DNA of 64,000 nt from Jiangella alba. Lineage in GTDB: Bacteria; Actinomycetota; Actinomycetes; Jiangellales; Jiangellaceae. Positions 19,086 to 27,726 of the stretch are shown piece after piece (position 1 is the first letter of the stretch; each line of letters opens with the position of its first letter). Where the stretch lies: NCBI RefSeq assembly GCF_900106035.1, contig NZ_FNUC01000004.1, positions 1,798,001 through 1,862,000 of the forward strand, written 5' to 3'. A model generated the notes under the pieces. It was not told where the DNA came from. It worked only from the letters and a program-made list of their open reading frames with translations, and searched no databases. Position numbers and translations under genes: made by a program.

Positions 19086-19554
19086 GTTGGCCGTGGTCGA
19101 GCCCAGCCCCGCTGGCTCTCGTGGAGCCCGCCCCGGCTGGCCGTGGTGGAGCCCAGCCCTGTTGGCTCTCGTGGAGCCCGCCCCGGCTGGCCGTGGTGGA
19201 GCCCAGCCCTGTTGGCTCTCGTGGAGCCCGCCCCGGCTGGCCGTGGTCGAGCCCAGCCCCGTTGGCCTCGTGGAACCCAGCCCCATTGGCCGTGGTTGAG
19301 CTCACCGCCGTTGGCCCTCGTGAGGCCCAGCCCGGCTGGCCGTGGTCGAGCCCAGCCCCGTTGGCCGTCGTGGGGCCTGCCCCGTTGGCCGTCGTCGAAC
19401 CCAGCGCCGCCGGCCCTCCTGGAGGCCAGCCCCGTTGGCCCTCGCGAGGCCCAGCCCGGCTAGCCGTGGTCGAGCCCTGCCCCGTTGGCCGTCGTCGAGC
19501 CCAGCGCGGCCCTCCTGGAGCCCAGCCCCGTTGGCCGTCGTCGAGCCCACCTCC
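19086..19554. repeat. 25-bp minisatellite, about 19 copies
   Basis: Tandem degenerate units of 22-25 bp, consensus GTTGGCCGTSGTCGAGCCCAGCCCC on the plus strand. The first seven units alternate between two variants (GGCCGTGGTSGAGCCCAGCCC and GGCTCTCGTGGAGCCCGCCCC), giving a 50-bp higher-order period, and units 2-7 are nearly identical, which shows recent expansion. The 25-bp period is not a multiple of three, so open frames through it are not coding. It fills the space between an MFS gene and a convergent methyltransferase gene. Confidence 0.9.
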
Positions 19555-19638
19555 CTCCGCCACGACCCAGCTGCGGCGGTCCGTCGCCGGGTTGCGGTGG
19601 CTGCGTGGTGGTAGGACGCCGGGGTGAGGCGGCCCCGG

Positions 19639-20430
19639 TCAGGGGCCGGTCGGCCACGTGCGGGCGACGCGCAGTTCGTAGAGGTACGCCTTGGTGACGC
19701 TGCCGCCGTAGCGGTGTTCGATCAGGCCGCCGATGCAGTCGAGCAGCCCGCGCCGCAGGTCGGGGCGCAGCGCCCGGTGGCCCGAGTACGTCGACAGCAG
19801 GTCGAGGTAGCCCTGGGCGTCGTACGTGACGTCGGCGCGGAAGCGGCGCCGCACCGCGGGCTGGAACAGCGGCGAGTCGTCGATCTCGTCGGTGAACGGC
19901 GCGATGTCGTCGGCCGCCCGCAGCCGCAGGCCGGGCTCCGTCGCCGGGTCCCAGCGTTCGTAGCACTCCTGCGCGTCGGCGAAGAAGCCGGCCGTGCCGC
20001 CGAGCACGTGCTCCGTCGTCACCGTGGCCAGGGCGCCACCCGGCCGCAGCACGTCCGCCACCCGCTCCGCCCGCACGGCGGGATCGACCCAGTGCCAGGC
20101 GGTGAACGACGTCACGAGATCGGCCGACGCGGGCGGCGCCGGCCACCGCTCGAACGCCGCCTCCACCACCTCGACGGGCAGGCCGGCGGTCCGCGAGCGC
20201 AGCACCGCCGCCAGATTCGCGCCCAGCTCGACCGCGACGACGTGCGCGCCGGCCGCCGCCAGGCCGGCCGTCGCCTGGCCCGTGCCGGGACCGATCTCGA
20301 CCACCCGCGTCTCCGGACCCAGACCGGCCAGCTCACCGAGGGCGGCGAAGATCGCCTCCGGGTAGCCCGGCCGGACCCGCGCGTAGAGCGCCGCGTCCTC
20401 GTCGAAGATCGTGCGCAGCTCCCGGGTCAT
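19639..20430 (-). CDS. Class I SAM-dependent methyltransferase
   Basis: 263-aa methyltransferase. The SAM-binding motif I is VVEIGPGTGQATAGLA (residues 43-58), the acidic end of strand 2 is VVAVELG, and motif IV is TSFTAWHWVDP. The overall pattern (FDEDAALYARVRPGYP at the start) is that of small-molecule methyltransferases of the UbiE/Tam type. ATG 20430 is preferred over the in-frame ATG 39 bases upstream because it starts at the conserved region. The substrate is unknown. The gene is convergent with the MFS gene across the minisatellite. Confidence 0.85.
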   Translation of the reverse strand: MTRELRTIFDEDAALYARVRPGYPEAIFAALGELAGLGPETRVVEIGPGTGQATAGLAAAGAHVVAVELGANLAAVLRSRTAGLPVEVVEAAFERWPAPPASADLVTSFTAWHWVDPAVRAERVADVLRPGGALATVTTEHVLGGTAGFFADAQECYERWDPATEPGLRLRAADDIAPFTDEIDDSPLFQPAVRRRFRADVTYDAQGYLDLLSTYSGHRALRPDLRRGLLDCIGGLIEHRYGGSVTKAYLYELRVARTWPTGP

Positions 20431-20460
20431 GCCGCCGATCGTCGCATGGCGAGCCGTTGC

Positions 20461-20542
20461 CGTGCCCACTGTCCGGCGCGAGCCGGCGGTCAGGTGTTCC
20501 GGCGGTCGCGCGTGCCCACTGTCCAGCGCGAGCCGGCGGTCA
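20461..20542. repeat. 32-bp direct repeat
   Basis: Two copies, 20461-20492 and 20511-20542, are identical at 31 of 32 positions and spaced by 50 bp. They lie between the methyltransferase start and the TetR stop, where the first copy could overlap the methyltransferase promoter. Confidence 0.7.
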
Positions 20543-20571
20543 TGGCGTGCGGGCGGTGAGGCGTGCCGGCG

Positions 20572-21303
20572 TCAGGTGTGCAGGCCGTGCAGTGACGCGG
20601 CGCCGGTGACCGAGGCGCTGTGCTCCAGCAGCGCCGGGTAGTCCACCGCGATGCCCTCCAGCAGCGTCTCGACCGCCCGTTCCAGTTCGAGGTCGCCGGT
20701 GCGGGCGTGGCCGAACAGCACGCGGTAGTGGATCAGCGCGCCGAGCAGGTCGAGGACGAGGCCGAGGTCGGCGTCGGGACGCAAGTCGCCGCGGGCACGG
20801 GCGCGCTCCAGCGTGCGCGCCACTGCCTGCCGCGGCGGGTCGAACAGGGTCGTCATGAACTGCTCGCGCAGGGTGTCGTCGGACGCGCAGTCGGCCAGCA
20901 GCGGGCCGAGCACGTCCGGCGGGAGCCGCTGGAACGCGGCCACGAAGACCTTCAGCGACTCGTCCAGGTCGCACAACGTGCACCCGGAGTCCGGGCCGTC
21001 GACGGCGCCCAGCCGGCTGCCGAGCGCGGCGAGCACCAACTGCTGGCGTCCGGCCCAGCGCCGCCTGATCGCGGGCTTCGTCGTCCCGGCCCGCCGGGCG
21101 ACGTCCTCGAGGCTGAGGTGGGTGTAGCCGTGCTCGGTCAGCGCGATCAGCGTGGCCGTCAGCACCGCGGCGTCGATGGAGGGATCGCGCGGACGGCCGG
21201 CGCCCTCCGCACGGCCCGCGCCGCTCTCCGCCCGGTCGCCGGTGCCCCCCGGGTGGCGGGCGTTCTCCGCACGGCGGGCGGGGTGGTCGCGGGCGTCCGG
21301 CAT
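20572..21303 (-). CDS. TetR-family repressor
   Basis: 243-aa regulator. An Arg/Ala/Gly-rich N-terminal extension of about 45 residues precedes the HTH (YTHLSLEDVARRAGTTKPAIRRRWAGRQQLV). The ligand domain carries a TetR_C pattern (QRLPPDVLGPLLADCASDDTLREQFM). It is divergent from an MFS drug exporter, the standard drug-sensor arrangement, and the 96-bp spacer holds palindromes that fit its operator. The ATG at 21303 is the longest plausible start; a shorter start inside the extension is possible. Confidence 0.88.
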   Translation of the reverse strand: MPDARDHPARRAENARHPGGTGDRAESGAGRAEGAGRPRDPSIDAAVLTATLIALTEHGYTHLSLEDVARRAGTTKPAIRRRWAGRQQLVLAALGSRLGAVDGPDSGCTLCDLDESLKVFVAAFQRLPPDVLGPLLADCASDDTLREQFMTTLFDPPRQAVARTLERARARGDLRPDADLGLVLDLLGALIHYRVLFGHARTGDLELERAVETLLEGIAVDYPALLEHSASVTGAASLHGLHT

Positions 21304-21319
21304 GCCCTCATCGTAATTG

Positions 21320-21375
21320 CGATCCGGATCGGAACGGTATCGACGATCACAATTTCGATGTGTACCGTATCGAAA
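21320..21375. promoter_or_regulatory. Palindromes in the TetR/exporter divergent promoter
   Basis: A perfect 12-bp palindrome CGATCCGGATCG (21320-21331) is followed by a 7-bp inverted repeat TTTCGAT/ATCGAAA with a 9-nt spacer (21353-21375). The region is AT-rich relative to the genome. One or both are likely TetR operators, which would regulate both divergent genes. Confidence 0.6.
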
Positions 21376-21399
21376 TATAATCGAGCGGAAGGCGGGTCG

Positions 21400-22959
21400 A
21401 TGGACGGCGGAACGGAACGCGCCGGGGCACGGGCTTGGCTCGGGCTGGCGGTGCTCGTCCTCCCGACGCTGATGCTCGGGCTGGACCTCACGGTGCTCTA
21501 CATGGCGCTCCCGCACCTGGGCGCCGAGTTGGGCGCCACCAGCACGCAGCTGCTGTGGATGACCGACGTGTACGGGTTCATGGTCGCGGGGCTGCTGATC
21601 ACGATGGGCACGGTCGGCGACCGGATCGGGCGGCGCCGGCTGCTGCTGATCGGCGCGACGGGGTTCGCGGCGGCCTCGGTGGTCGCGGCGTACTCGACCA
21701 GCGCCGAGATGCTGATCGGCGCACGGGTGCTGCTCGGCATCGCCGGCGCGACCCTGATGCCGTCGACCCTGTCGCTGCTGCGCACCCTGTTCGCGCAGCC
21801 GCGGCAGCGGTCGCTCGCGATCGGCGTCTGGCTGATCGCGTTCTCCGTCGGCGGCGTCACCGGGCCGGCGATCGGCGGGGTGCTGCTGGAGCACTTCTGG
21901 TGGGGCTCGGTGTTCCTGCTCGCGGTGCCGGTGATGGTGCTCCTGCTGCTCACCGGGCCGGTGCTGCTGCCGGAGGCGCGCGACCCCGACCCCGGCCGCG
22001 TCGACCTCGTCAGCGTCGTGCTGTCGCTGGCCGCCGTCCTGTCCGTGGTCTACGGGCTCAAGGAGACCGCGCGGGACGGCGCCGGGGCGCTGCCACTGGC
22101 GCTGATCGCCGCCGGCGTCCTGATCGCCGTGGTCTTCGTCCGCCGTCAGCTCCGGCTCCCGGACCCGCTGCTCGACCTCGCGCTGTTCGCCCGGCGCCGG
22201 TTCACCGCCGCGACGGTGGCGCTGATGCTGACCATGCCGGTGATGTACTCGTTCGGGTTCTACTTCACCCAGCACCTCCAGCTGGTCGAGGGGCTGTCGC
22301 CGTCCGAGGCCGGGCTCTGGTTCCTGCCGCTCGGCGCCGCCACGGTCGTCGCATCGCTCGCGGCGCCGGTGCTGGCCGGGCGGTTCCGTCCCGCGACGGT
22401 GATCGTCGTCGGACTGGTCGTCGCGGTGGCCGGGTTCGGGCTGATCAGCCGGCTGGAGCCGGGGTCCGGGCTGACGCTGCTGATCGTGGGCGGGGTGCTG
22501 GTCAGTCTCGGCGTCAACGCGTTGGGCACGCTCGGGACGGACATCGTGGTCAGCTCGGCGCCGCCGGAGCGGGTCGGCTCGGCGTCGGCGGTCTCCGAGA
22601 CCAGCAACGAGTTCGGCGCGGCCATGGGCATCGCGGTGGGCGGCAGCGTCGGCGCCGCCATCTACAGCGGCCGCATCGCCGACGAATTGCCGAGCGGTGT
22701 CACGGGCGCCGCGGCCGACACCGTCCGCGACAGCTTCGCCGGGGCGTTCGCCGTCGCGCCCGACCTTCCGGCCCCGGTCGCCGAGGCGCTGCTCGCCGCG
22801 GCCCGCGAGGCGTTCCTCGCCGGTCTCACCACCGTGACGACGCTCAGCGCGGTCGCCGTGGCCGGCATCGGTGTCCTGGTCGCGACGACCCTGCGGCACG
22901 TCCCGCCGATCGGCCAGGAGACGCCGGAGCCCGAGGATCGGGCAGCATCGACGGCATGA
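21400..22959 (+). CDS. MFS multidrug exporter, DHA2 (14-TM) family
   Basis: 519-aa exporter with about 14 membrane helices. It has LDLTVLYMALPHLGAEL, motif A LITMGTVGDRIGRRRLL, motif C VGGVTGPAIGGVLLE and the closing PPERVGSASAVSETSNEFGAAMGIAVGG. It is a paralogue of the exporter at 9.4-11 kb. ATG 21400 follows GGAAGGCGGG. The divergent TetR gene suggests induction by an exported compound. It overlaps the GNAT gene by ATGA. Confidence 0.92.
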   Translation: MDGGTERAGARAWLGLAVLVLPTLMLGLDLTVLYMALPHLGAELGATSTQLLWMTDVYGFMVAGLLITMGTVGDRIGRRRLLLIGATGFAAASVVAAYSTSAEMLIGARVLLGIAGATLMPSTLSLLRTLFAQPRQRSLAIGVWLIAFSVGGVTGPAIGGVLLEHFWWGSVFLLAVPVMVLLLLTGPVLLPEARDPDPGRVDLVSVVLSLAAVLSVVYGLKETARDGAGALPLALIAAGVLIAVVFVRRQLRLPDPLLDLALFARRRFTAATVALMLTMPVMYSFGFYFTQHLQLVEGLSPSEAGLWFLPLGAATVVASLAAPVLAGRFRPATVIVVGLVVAVAGFGLISRLEPGSGLTLLIVGGVLVSLGVNALGTLGTDIVVSSAPPERVGSASAVSETSNEFGAAMGIAVGGSVGAAIYSGRIADELPSGVTGAAADTVRDSFAGAFAVAPDLPAPVAEALLAAAREAFLAGLTTVTTLSAVAVAGIGVLVATTLRHVPPIGQETPEPEDRAASTA

Positions 22960-23432
22960 CCGCCGCCATCGCCGAGGCCCGTCTCCCCGCCGACGCCGAC
23001 GCACTGGCCCGCGTCTACGTCGCCAGCGCCGCCCACCACGTGGCGCTCGACCCGCACCGGTACCGCGTCCCGCCGCTCGACGCCGTCGCCCGGCATTACC
23101 GCGAGCCGCGTCCGGACGGTGCGCGGATCCTGGTCGCCCGCCTCGACGGCGACATCGTCGGCTCCGCGACGGTGACCATGCTGCCGCCGCCCGGCCCGGC
23201 CAGCATGATCGCCGACGTCGCGACCGCCTCCCTGGACGTCGCGGTGCTGCCGGACCACCGCGGCCGGGGCCTCGGCCGCCGCCTACTCACCGCCGCCGCG
23301 ACGACGGCGGCCGCCCTCGGCGCCGCGCGCCTGCACCTCGACGCGCACCACGCGAACGAGAGCGCCCTGCGGCTGTACCGCGACCTCGGCTACCAGCCGA
23401 TGGGCGTGCTGCTGAGCAGGGCCGTGCCGTAG
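22956..23432 (+). CDS. GNAT-family N-acetyltransferase
   Basis: 158-aa acetyltransferase with the acetyl-CoA pyrophosphate-binding motif A VLPDHRGRGLGRRLLTAA and the motif B-like HANESALRLYRDLGYQPMG. It is translationally coupled to the exporter, so it could acetylate and detoxify a compound that the pump also handles. That link is inferred from the operon only. Confidence 0.85.
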   Translation: MTAAIAEARLPADADALARVYVASAAHHVALDPHRYRVPPLDAVARHYREPRPDGARILVARLDGDIVGSATVTMLPPPGPASMIADVATASLDVAVLPDHRGRGLGRRLLTAAATTAAALGAARLHLDAHHANESALRLYRDLGYQPMGVLLSRAVP

Positions 23433-23506
23433 AGCCTGTAGGCGCAAGCGGAGGTGGCCTTTGCGGTTGAATGAGCGGCCTGTTCGCTGGCGCTGCAGGA
23501 GGGTAG

Positions 23507-24108
23507 GTGAGGATCGATCGCCATCACGCTGGTCGAGCGAAGCGCGGCGGCCGCCCGCAGCTGGAACGAGCGGGTCGACTGGGACGCCGTCACCGGCATC
23601 ACGACGGTCCTGGCCGCTGCGGCCGCGGTGATTGCGGGCACCCTGGCGGTCCGTGTGTTCCTGCACGATCGCACCGATGCGGAAGCCGAACAAGCGAGTC
23701 AGGTCGCCGTGTGGCCCGTGTTCCAGCCGTTCAAGGGCAACTTCAGGTGGATGACCTGTCTCACCAACACCTCCCGGCTCCCCGTCTACGACTGGTGGCT
23801 GGAGTACGAGGTCCAGACCGAGGAGCCTGCCGGCGTGTGGACTGTCCACACCAAGAAGAACTGGCTGAACGAAACGGTGCTCCCGCCGACCGTTCCGGCG
23901 CGCGAATTCCTGCACCCCCGGACGCTCAGGCAGCTGATTCCCGGGGACGAACGCCAGGAGTGGCGAATCCGCCGGGCGACTGTGGACTCGCGATCCCAGC
24001 GGTCACCTGAGCCGGCTCAAGAACGAGAGGAAGCACGAGCCCTGGGTTCTGCGCTACAACGGGCAGGTGGTGAAGCCTCCGCCGCCTGATGAGGCGGAGG
24101 CCCCCTAG
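23507..24108 (+). pseudogene. Frameshifted gene for a membrane-anchored hypothetical protein
   Basis: The coding signal is split over three frames. A ribosome site GGAGG and GTG at 23507 start one frame. The adjacent frame, open from 23511 but without a start codon, encodes a plausible membrane segment (GITTVLAAAAAVIAGTLAVRVFL) and a compact domain (WMTCLTNTSRLPVYDWWLEYEV) until about 23965. A third frame from about 23962 encodes GRLWTRDPSGHLSRLKNERK and ends at TAG 24106. Shifts near 23515 and 23960 would restore one protein of about 200 aa. It ends 5 bp before the tRNA-Thr CCA. It may be a decayed gene or contain sequencing errors. No function is known. Confidence 0.6.
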
Positions 24109-24113
24109 ACGGA

Positions 24114-24190
24114 TGGAGCCCGAAGTCGGATTCGAACCGACGACCTACCGCTTACAAGGCGGTTGCTCTGACCAGCTGAGCTATTCGGGC
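24114..24190 (-). tRNA. tRNA-Thr (UGU)
   Basis: A complete cloverleaf is read on the minus strand: acceptor GCCCGAA/TTCGGGC, D-arm GCTCAGCTGGTCAGAGC, anticodon stem ACCGC/GCGGT with loop CTTGTAA (anticodon TGT), T-arm GTCGG-TTCGAAT-CCGAC and discriminator T. The 3' CCA is encoded at 24114-24116. Confidence 0.95.
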
Positions 24191-24191
24191 A

Positions 24192-24227
24192 GAGGGGAAA
24201 CGGTACCCGAGCGGGCACCGTCCCCTC
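24192..24227 (-). terminator. Hairpin after secDF
   Basis: GAGGGG/CCCCTC, ACGGT/ACCGT and CCCG/CGGG pair in a stacked, slightly bulged hairpin located just downstream of the secDF stop and upstream of the tRNA on the same strand. Confidence 0.55.
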
Positions 24228-24250
24228 CACTGCGTCGGACGACGCGGGCG

Positions 24251-26833
24251 TCAGACGACGGCGCCGTAGTTGGGGTCTTCGCGGCTGCGTTTGTCGGCCT
24301 TCTTCGGCGCCGGCGGCGGGGCCGGCTTCTTGTCCTCGAGCATGATCGTCAGTGGCACCGCCGTGAAGTTCGACGAGTACGTGCCGACGATGATGCCCAG
24401 GACCAGCGCGAGCGCGAAGTCGGACAGTGAGTCGCCGCCGAGGATGAGCAGGGCGATGAGGATGAACAGGGTGCTGGCACCGGTGTTCACCGACCGCGGC
24501 AGGGTGTTGAGGATGGCCGTGTTGGCGACGTCGCGGAACCGTTCGCCGTCCTTGCGGGTCCACGTCTCGCGGACGCGGTCGAAGACGACGACGGTGTCGT
24601 TGACGCTGTAACCGATGATCGTCAGCAGGGCGGCGAGGAACATGCCGTCGAGCGGTTTGCCGATCCAGGCGAAGATGCCGACGGTGATCACGACGTTCTG
24701 GAACAGGGCCACGACGGCGCCGGTGCCGAACGTCCAGCGGAACCGGATGGCGAGGTACGCCAGCTGCGCCGCCAGCGCCACGCCCAGCGCGATGAGCGCG
24801 TTGCGCTGCAGTTCGTCGCCGAGGCTGGGCCCGATGAGCTCGTCGCGGACGAGTTCGGCGCCACCGCCGGCCTCGTCGAGCGCGGCGATGACGGTGGCAG
24901 CGTCGTCGTCGGACATGTCGCTGGCGCGGACGGTGATGTCGTCGTCGCCGGATTCCTGGACGATGGCCGTCGGGAAGCCGGCGTCGGCGACCGCGGTGCG
25001 GGCGTCGTCGACGTCGAGGGTCTCGGTGGGCGACACCTCGATGAGGCGGCCGCCGGTGAACTCGATGCCGAATTCGAGGCCGCGGAGGACGATGCCGCCG
25101 AAGGCCAGGACGACCGCGACGCCGGAGATGAGCATCCACCGCAGCGGCCGCGCCATGAGCTGCGGGTTGCGCCGGCGCAGCCAGAGCCGGACCTTGCCGT
25201 GGTGCGCCAGGCCGCTGGCGTCGGGGTGACGGTTCAGCCAGCGGCGGTCGACCAGCCACTCGCACAGCACCCGGCTGAGCACCAGTGCCGAGAGCAGCGA
25301 CGCGAGCACACCGATGGTCAGCGTGACGCCGAAGCCGCGGACCGGGCCGGACGCGAGGAAGAACAACAGCCCGGCGGCCAGGAGCGTGGTGACGTTGGAG
25401 TCGGCGATGGCCGAGAGCGCGTTCTTGAAACCGCTCTGGATGGCGCCGCGCAGACTCTTCGTCTTGCCGTCGACGTAGTCTTCCCGGGCTCTCTCGAAGA
25501 TCAGCACGTTCGCGTCGACCGCCATGCCGATGGCCAGCACGAAACCGGCCAGGCCCGGCAGTGTCAGCGTGGCGCCCAGCGCGGTGAGCGCCGCGTAGGA
25601 GAGCAGCGCGTAGCCGACCAGCGCGAGGATGGCCATGAGGCCGACCAGGCGGTACGCGACGCCGATGAAGATGGCGGTGGCGGCCATACCGATGATCGCC
25701 GCCCAGGCGCTGGCCTCGATGGCGGCCTCGCCCAGCGTCGGGCCGACGACCCGCTGCTCGACGGTGGTGACGTCGACGGGGAGCGCGCCGCCCTCGACCA
25801 GCGCGGCGAGGTCCTTGGCCTCGTCCTCGTCGAAGTCGCCGGTGATCTCGGTCTGGCCGCCGCGGATGCCGACGCCGCACTGGACGCTGGTCGTGACGTT
25901 CGGCGAGGAGATGACGGTCTCGTCGAGGACGATCGCGATGCGGCGGGTCGGGTCGCCGTCGGGCTGGCAGGCGGCGTCGCTGGTGAGCTGCGCCCAGGTG
26001 TCGCCGCCGCTGCCGCTGAAGTCGAGCGTGACGAGCCAGCCGCCGCGCTGCACGTCGTAGATGGCGTCGGCGCCGTTGATCTCCTCGCCGGTCATGGCGG
26101 TGGGCGCGAGGATCAGCGGCTGGCCGGACTCGTCCGGCAGCACCAGCTGGTCGCCTGACTCGGGGGCCGGCGTCTCGCCGGGGGCGGGGGTCTCGGCCGG
26201 CGCGGGCGTCGAGCCGGCAACGACGTCGGTGCCGGTGTCGCCGGCCTGCGACTCGGGCTCGATAGCGCCGCCGACGGAGCCCTCGGTGGCCGGGGGCGTG
26301 GCGGGCGGGGTGGCCGGCGGCGTCTCGGCGGGCGGCGTGGCCGGCGGGGTCTCCGTGGGCGGGACCTGGCCGGAGGTGTCGTAGCCCAGGACGGGGTGCA
26401 CCGTCAGCTGGGCGGTCTGGCCGAGCGCCTCGGCGGCCTCTCGCGGGTCGGAGACCCCGGGCAGCTCGACGATGATGCGTCGGTCGCCGGACCGGCTCAG
26501 CGACGGCTCCGAGACGCCGAGCGCGTCGACCCGGCGGCGGAGCACCTCGAGGGCGCGGTCGGTGGACTCGGCGTTGGCCTCGACGGTGTCGGTGTCCTGG
26601 GTCTCGAGGACGATCTGCGCGCCGCCCTCGAGGTCGAGGCCGAGGTTGGGGCTGGCGGTGAGCGTGACGAAGCCGGAGCCGACGAGGATCAGCACGGCCG
26701 TGACGCCGCGGAAGAACCGCCCGGCGTCGGTGGCGGCGCCGCGTTTCTGGGCGCGCCGGCGGACCAGCGCCCAGCTGGGGAGGATGATCGCGATGACGGC
26801 GATCGCGAGATAGAGCGCGGACGTGCGTTCCAC
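24251..26833 (-). CDS. secDF: Fused SecD-SecF protein translocase accessory subunit
   Basis: 860-aa RND-type membrane protein that uses proton flow to help SecYEG-SecA export. SecD covers about residues 1-545: N-terminal helix, LTASPNLGLDLEGGAQIVLE (D1 motif), P1 domain, and the helix motif GFVLAIGMAVDANVLIFERARED (D5). SecF follows: GLEFGIEFTGGRLIEV, GYSVNDTVVVFDRVRET and a C-terminal basic tail. An unusual insertion rich in Pro, Ala, Thr and Glu (about 155-225) interrupts the P1 domain and is likely an extracytoplasmic linker. Separate secD and secF genes are the more common actinobacterial arrangement. YajC is not adjacent; a small secreted-protein gene is upstream. Confidence 0.93.
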   Translation of the reverse strand: MERTSALYLAIAVIAIILPSWALVRRRAQKRGAATDAGRFFRGVTAVLILVGSGFVTLTASPNLGLDLEGGAQIVLETQDTDTVEANAESTDRALEVLRRRVDALGVSEPSLSRSGDRRIIVELPGVSDPREAAEALGQTAQLTVHPVLGYDTSGQVPPTETPPATPPAETPPATPPATPPATEGSVGGAIEPESQAGDTGTDVVAGSTPAPAETPAPGETPAPESGDQLVLPDESGQPLILAPTAMTGEEINGADAIYDVQRGGWLVTLDFSGSGGDTWAQLTSDAACQPDGDPTRRIAIVLDETVISSPNVTTSVQCGVGIRGGQTEITGDFDEDEAKDLAALVEGGALPVDVTTVEQRVVGPTLGEAAIEASAWAAIIGMAATAIFIGVAYRLVGLMAILALVGYALLSYAALTALGATLTLPGLAGFVLAIGMAVDANVLIFERAREDYVDGKTKSLRGAIQSGFKNALSAIADSNVTTLLAAGLLFFLASGPVRGFGVTLTIGVLASLLSALVLSRVLCEWLVDRRWLNRHPDASGLAHHGKVRLWLRRRNPQLMARPLRWMLISGVAVVLAFGGIVLRGLEFGIEFTGGRLIEVSPTETLDVDDARTAVADAGFPTAIVQESGDDDITVRASDMSDDDAATVIAALDEAGGGAELVRDELIGPSLGDELQRNALIALGVALAAQLAYLAIRFRWTFGTGAVVALFQNVVITVGIFAWIGKPLDGMFLAALLTIIGYSVNDTVVVFDRVRETWTRKDGERFRDVANTAILNTLPRSVNTGASTLFILIALLILGGDSLSDFALALVLGIIVGTYSSNFTAVPLTIMLEDKKPAPPPAPKKADKRSREDPNYGAVV

Positions 26834-26908
26834 GGGCAGGTCTCCAAGGGACGTGCTCGGCGCGCGGGCATGGGGCCCGCCGTCGGGCGAGGTTCTGAGG
26901 GAGGTCTA

Positions 26909-27316
26909 CTACCGGGACGCGGGCGGCCCGCGCTGCGGGTCGGTGGGCGTCCAGCCGGCGTCGGCCGGGACGTGGTCGGCCGGCGTGGACGCGGCCTCCA
27001 GCGGGAACAGGTCGAGCGGCCCGACGACGGAGCCCGCGGGGACGGGCGGCGCGTAGCCGAGCTTCACGCTGACGGCGGTGGCGACGACCGCGAGGTCGGC
27101 GAGGTCGTCGATGCCGCCGACGGACGGCGCGGAGGACCCGTGGTCTCCGGACGCCGCGGTGACGGACGAGCCGCGCTGCTGGCTGGACGGCGCGGCGGCG
27201 GCCGGCGGCCCGGACGAGACCAGCATGAGGGCGCCGGAGAGCAGGATGGCGGGGAGCGCCCAGAGCTTCCGGAGCACGCGGTGGCCCGCGTGGTCCCCGG
27301 AGCGGCGACCCGACAT
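26909..27316 (-). CDS. Hypothetical exported or membrane-anchored protein
   Basis: 135-aa protein without a recognised family. A basic N-terminus leads to one hydrophobic segment (LWALPAILLSGALMLVSSG, residues 18-36) that ends in an AAAA signal-peptidase-like region, then a Ser/Gly-rich linker and a Pro-rich C-terminus. The start ATG 27316 is fixed by the strong AGGAGG before it. It lies 75 bp upstream of secDF on the same strand and could be cotranscribed, but it is not YajC. Confidence 0.6.
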   Translation of the reverse strand: MSGRRSGDHAGHRVLRKLWALPAILLSGALMLVSSGPPAAAAPSSQQRGSSVTAASGDHGSSAPSVGGIDDLADLAVVATAVSVKLGYAPPVPAGSVVGPLDLFPLEAASTPADHVPADAGWTPTDPQRGPPASR

Positions 27317-27423
27317 GGCTGTGACCTCCTGAAGCGGCATCCCCCGAACCGCGCCAACCATACCCGCAAGTGGGCAGGCGTACGATGGGGAGGACCGGTA
27401 CCTGTCAGGGAAGAAGTGAGCAT

Positions 27424-27726
27424 ATGCCCAACATCGGTACGCCTGAGCTGATCATCGGCCTCATCGTCATCTTCCTGCTGTTCGGCGCGAAGCGGATGCC
27501 GGAGATGGCTCGCGGCATCGGGCAGTCGCTGAAGATCTTCAAGAGCGAGATGTCCAAGCCGGCCGACAGCGACGCGTCGAACGCGGTCATCGTCAACCCG
27601 GCGCCGGCGCCGCAGCAGGCCCCGTCGGCGCAGGCCAGCGCCGCGCAGCCGGCTCCGGCCGAGCCCGCTACCGAGACGCCGGCTGCCGCCCCGGCCGACC
27701 CGGAGGCTCGTCCCGCTCAGCAGTGA
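27424..27726 (+). CDS. tatA: Sec-independent translocase protein TatA
   Basis: 100-aa TatA. A short N-terminal membrane helix (TPELIIGLIVIFLLFG), the FGAKRMPEMARGIGQSLKIFKSEM hinge and amphipathic helix, then a low-complexity Pro/Ala tail (about 48-100). TatA oligomers form the pore for twin-arginine export with TatC, which is not in this window. GAAGAAGTGAG precedes ATG 27424. The 3' end overlaps the convergent SARP gene by 59 nt. Confidence 0.92.
   Translation: MPNIGTPELIIGLIVIFLLFGAKRMPEMARGIGQSLKIFKSEMSKPADSDASNAVIVNPAPAPQQAPSAQASAAQPAPAEPATETPAAAPADPEARPAQQ

Noticed and set aside
19086..19554. Long open frames and a possible CRISPR array in the 25-bp repeats
   Set aside because: The repeats are directly tandem without spacers, and the period is not a multiple of three, so they are neither CRISPR nor coding.
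24089..24430. Reading frame on the plus strand with EVGFEPTTYRLQ
   Set aside because: It is the well-known spurious translation of the tRNA region on the wrong strand; the tRNA-Thr explains the sequence.
26909..27316. YajC as the gene upstream of secDF
   Set aside because: The protein has no YajC motif; its hydrophobic segment is followed by a signal-peptidase-like site and a Pro/Ser-rich tail.
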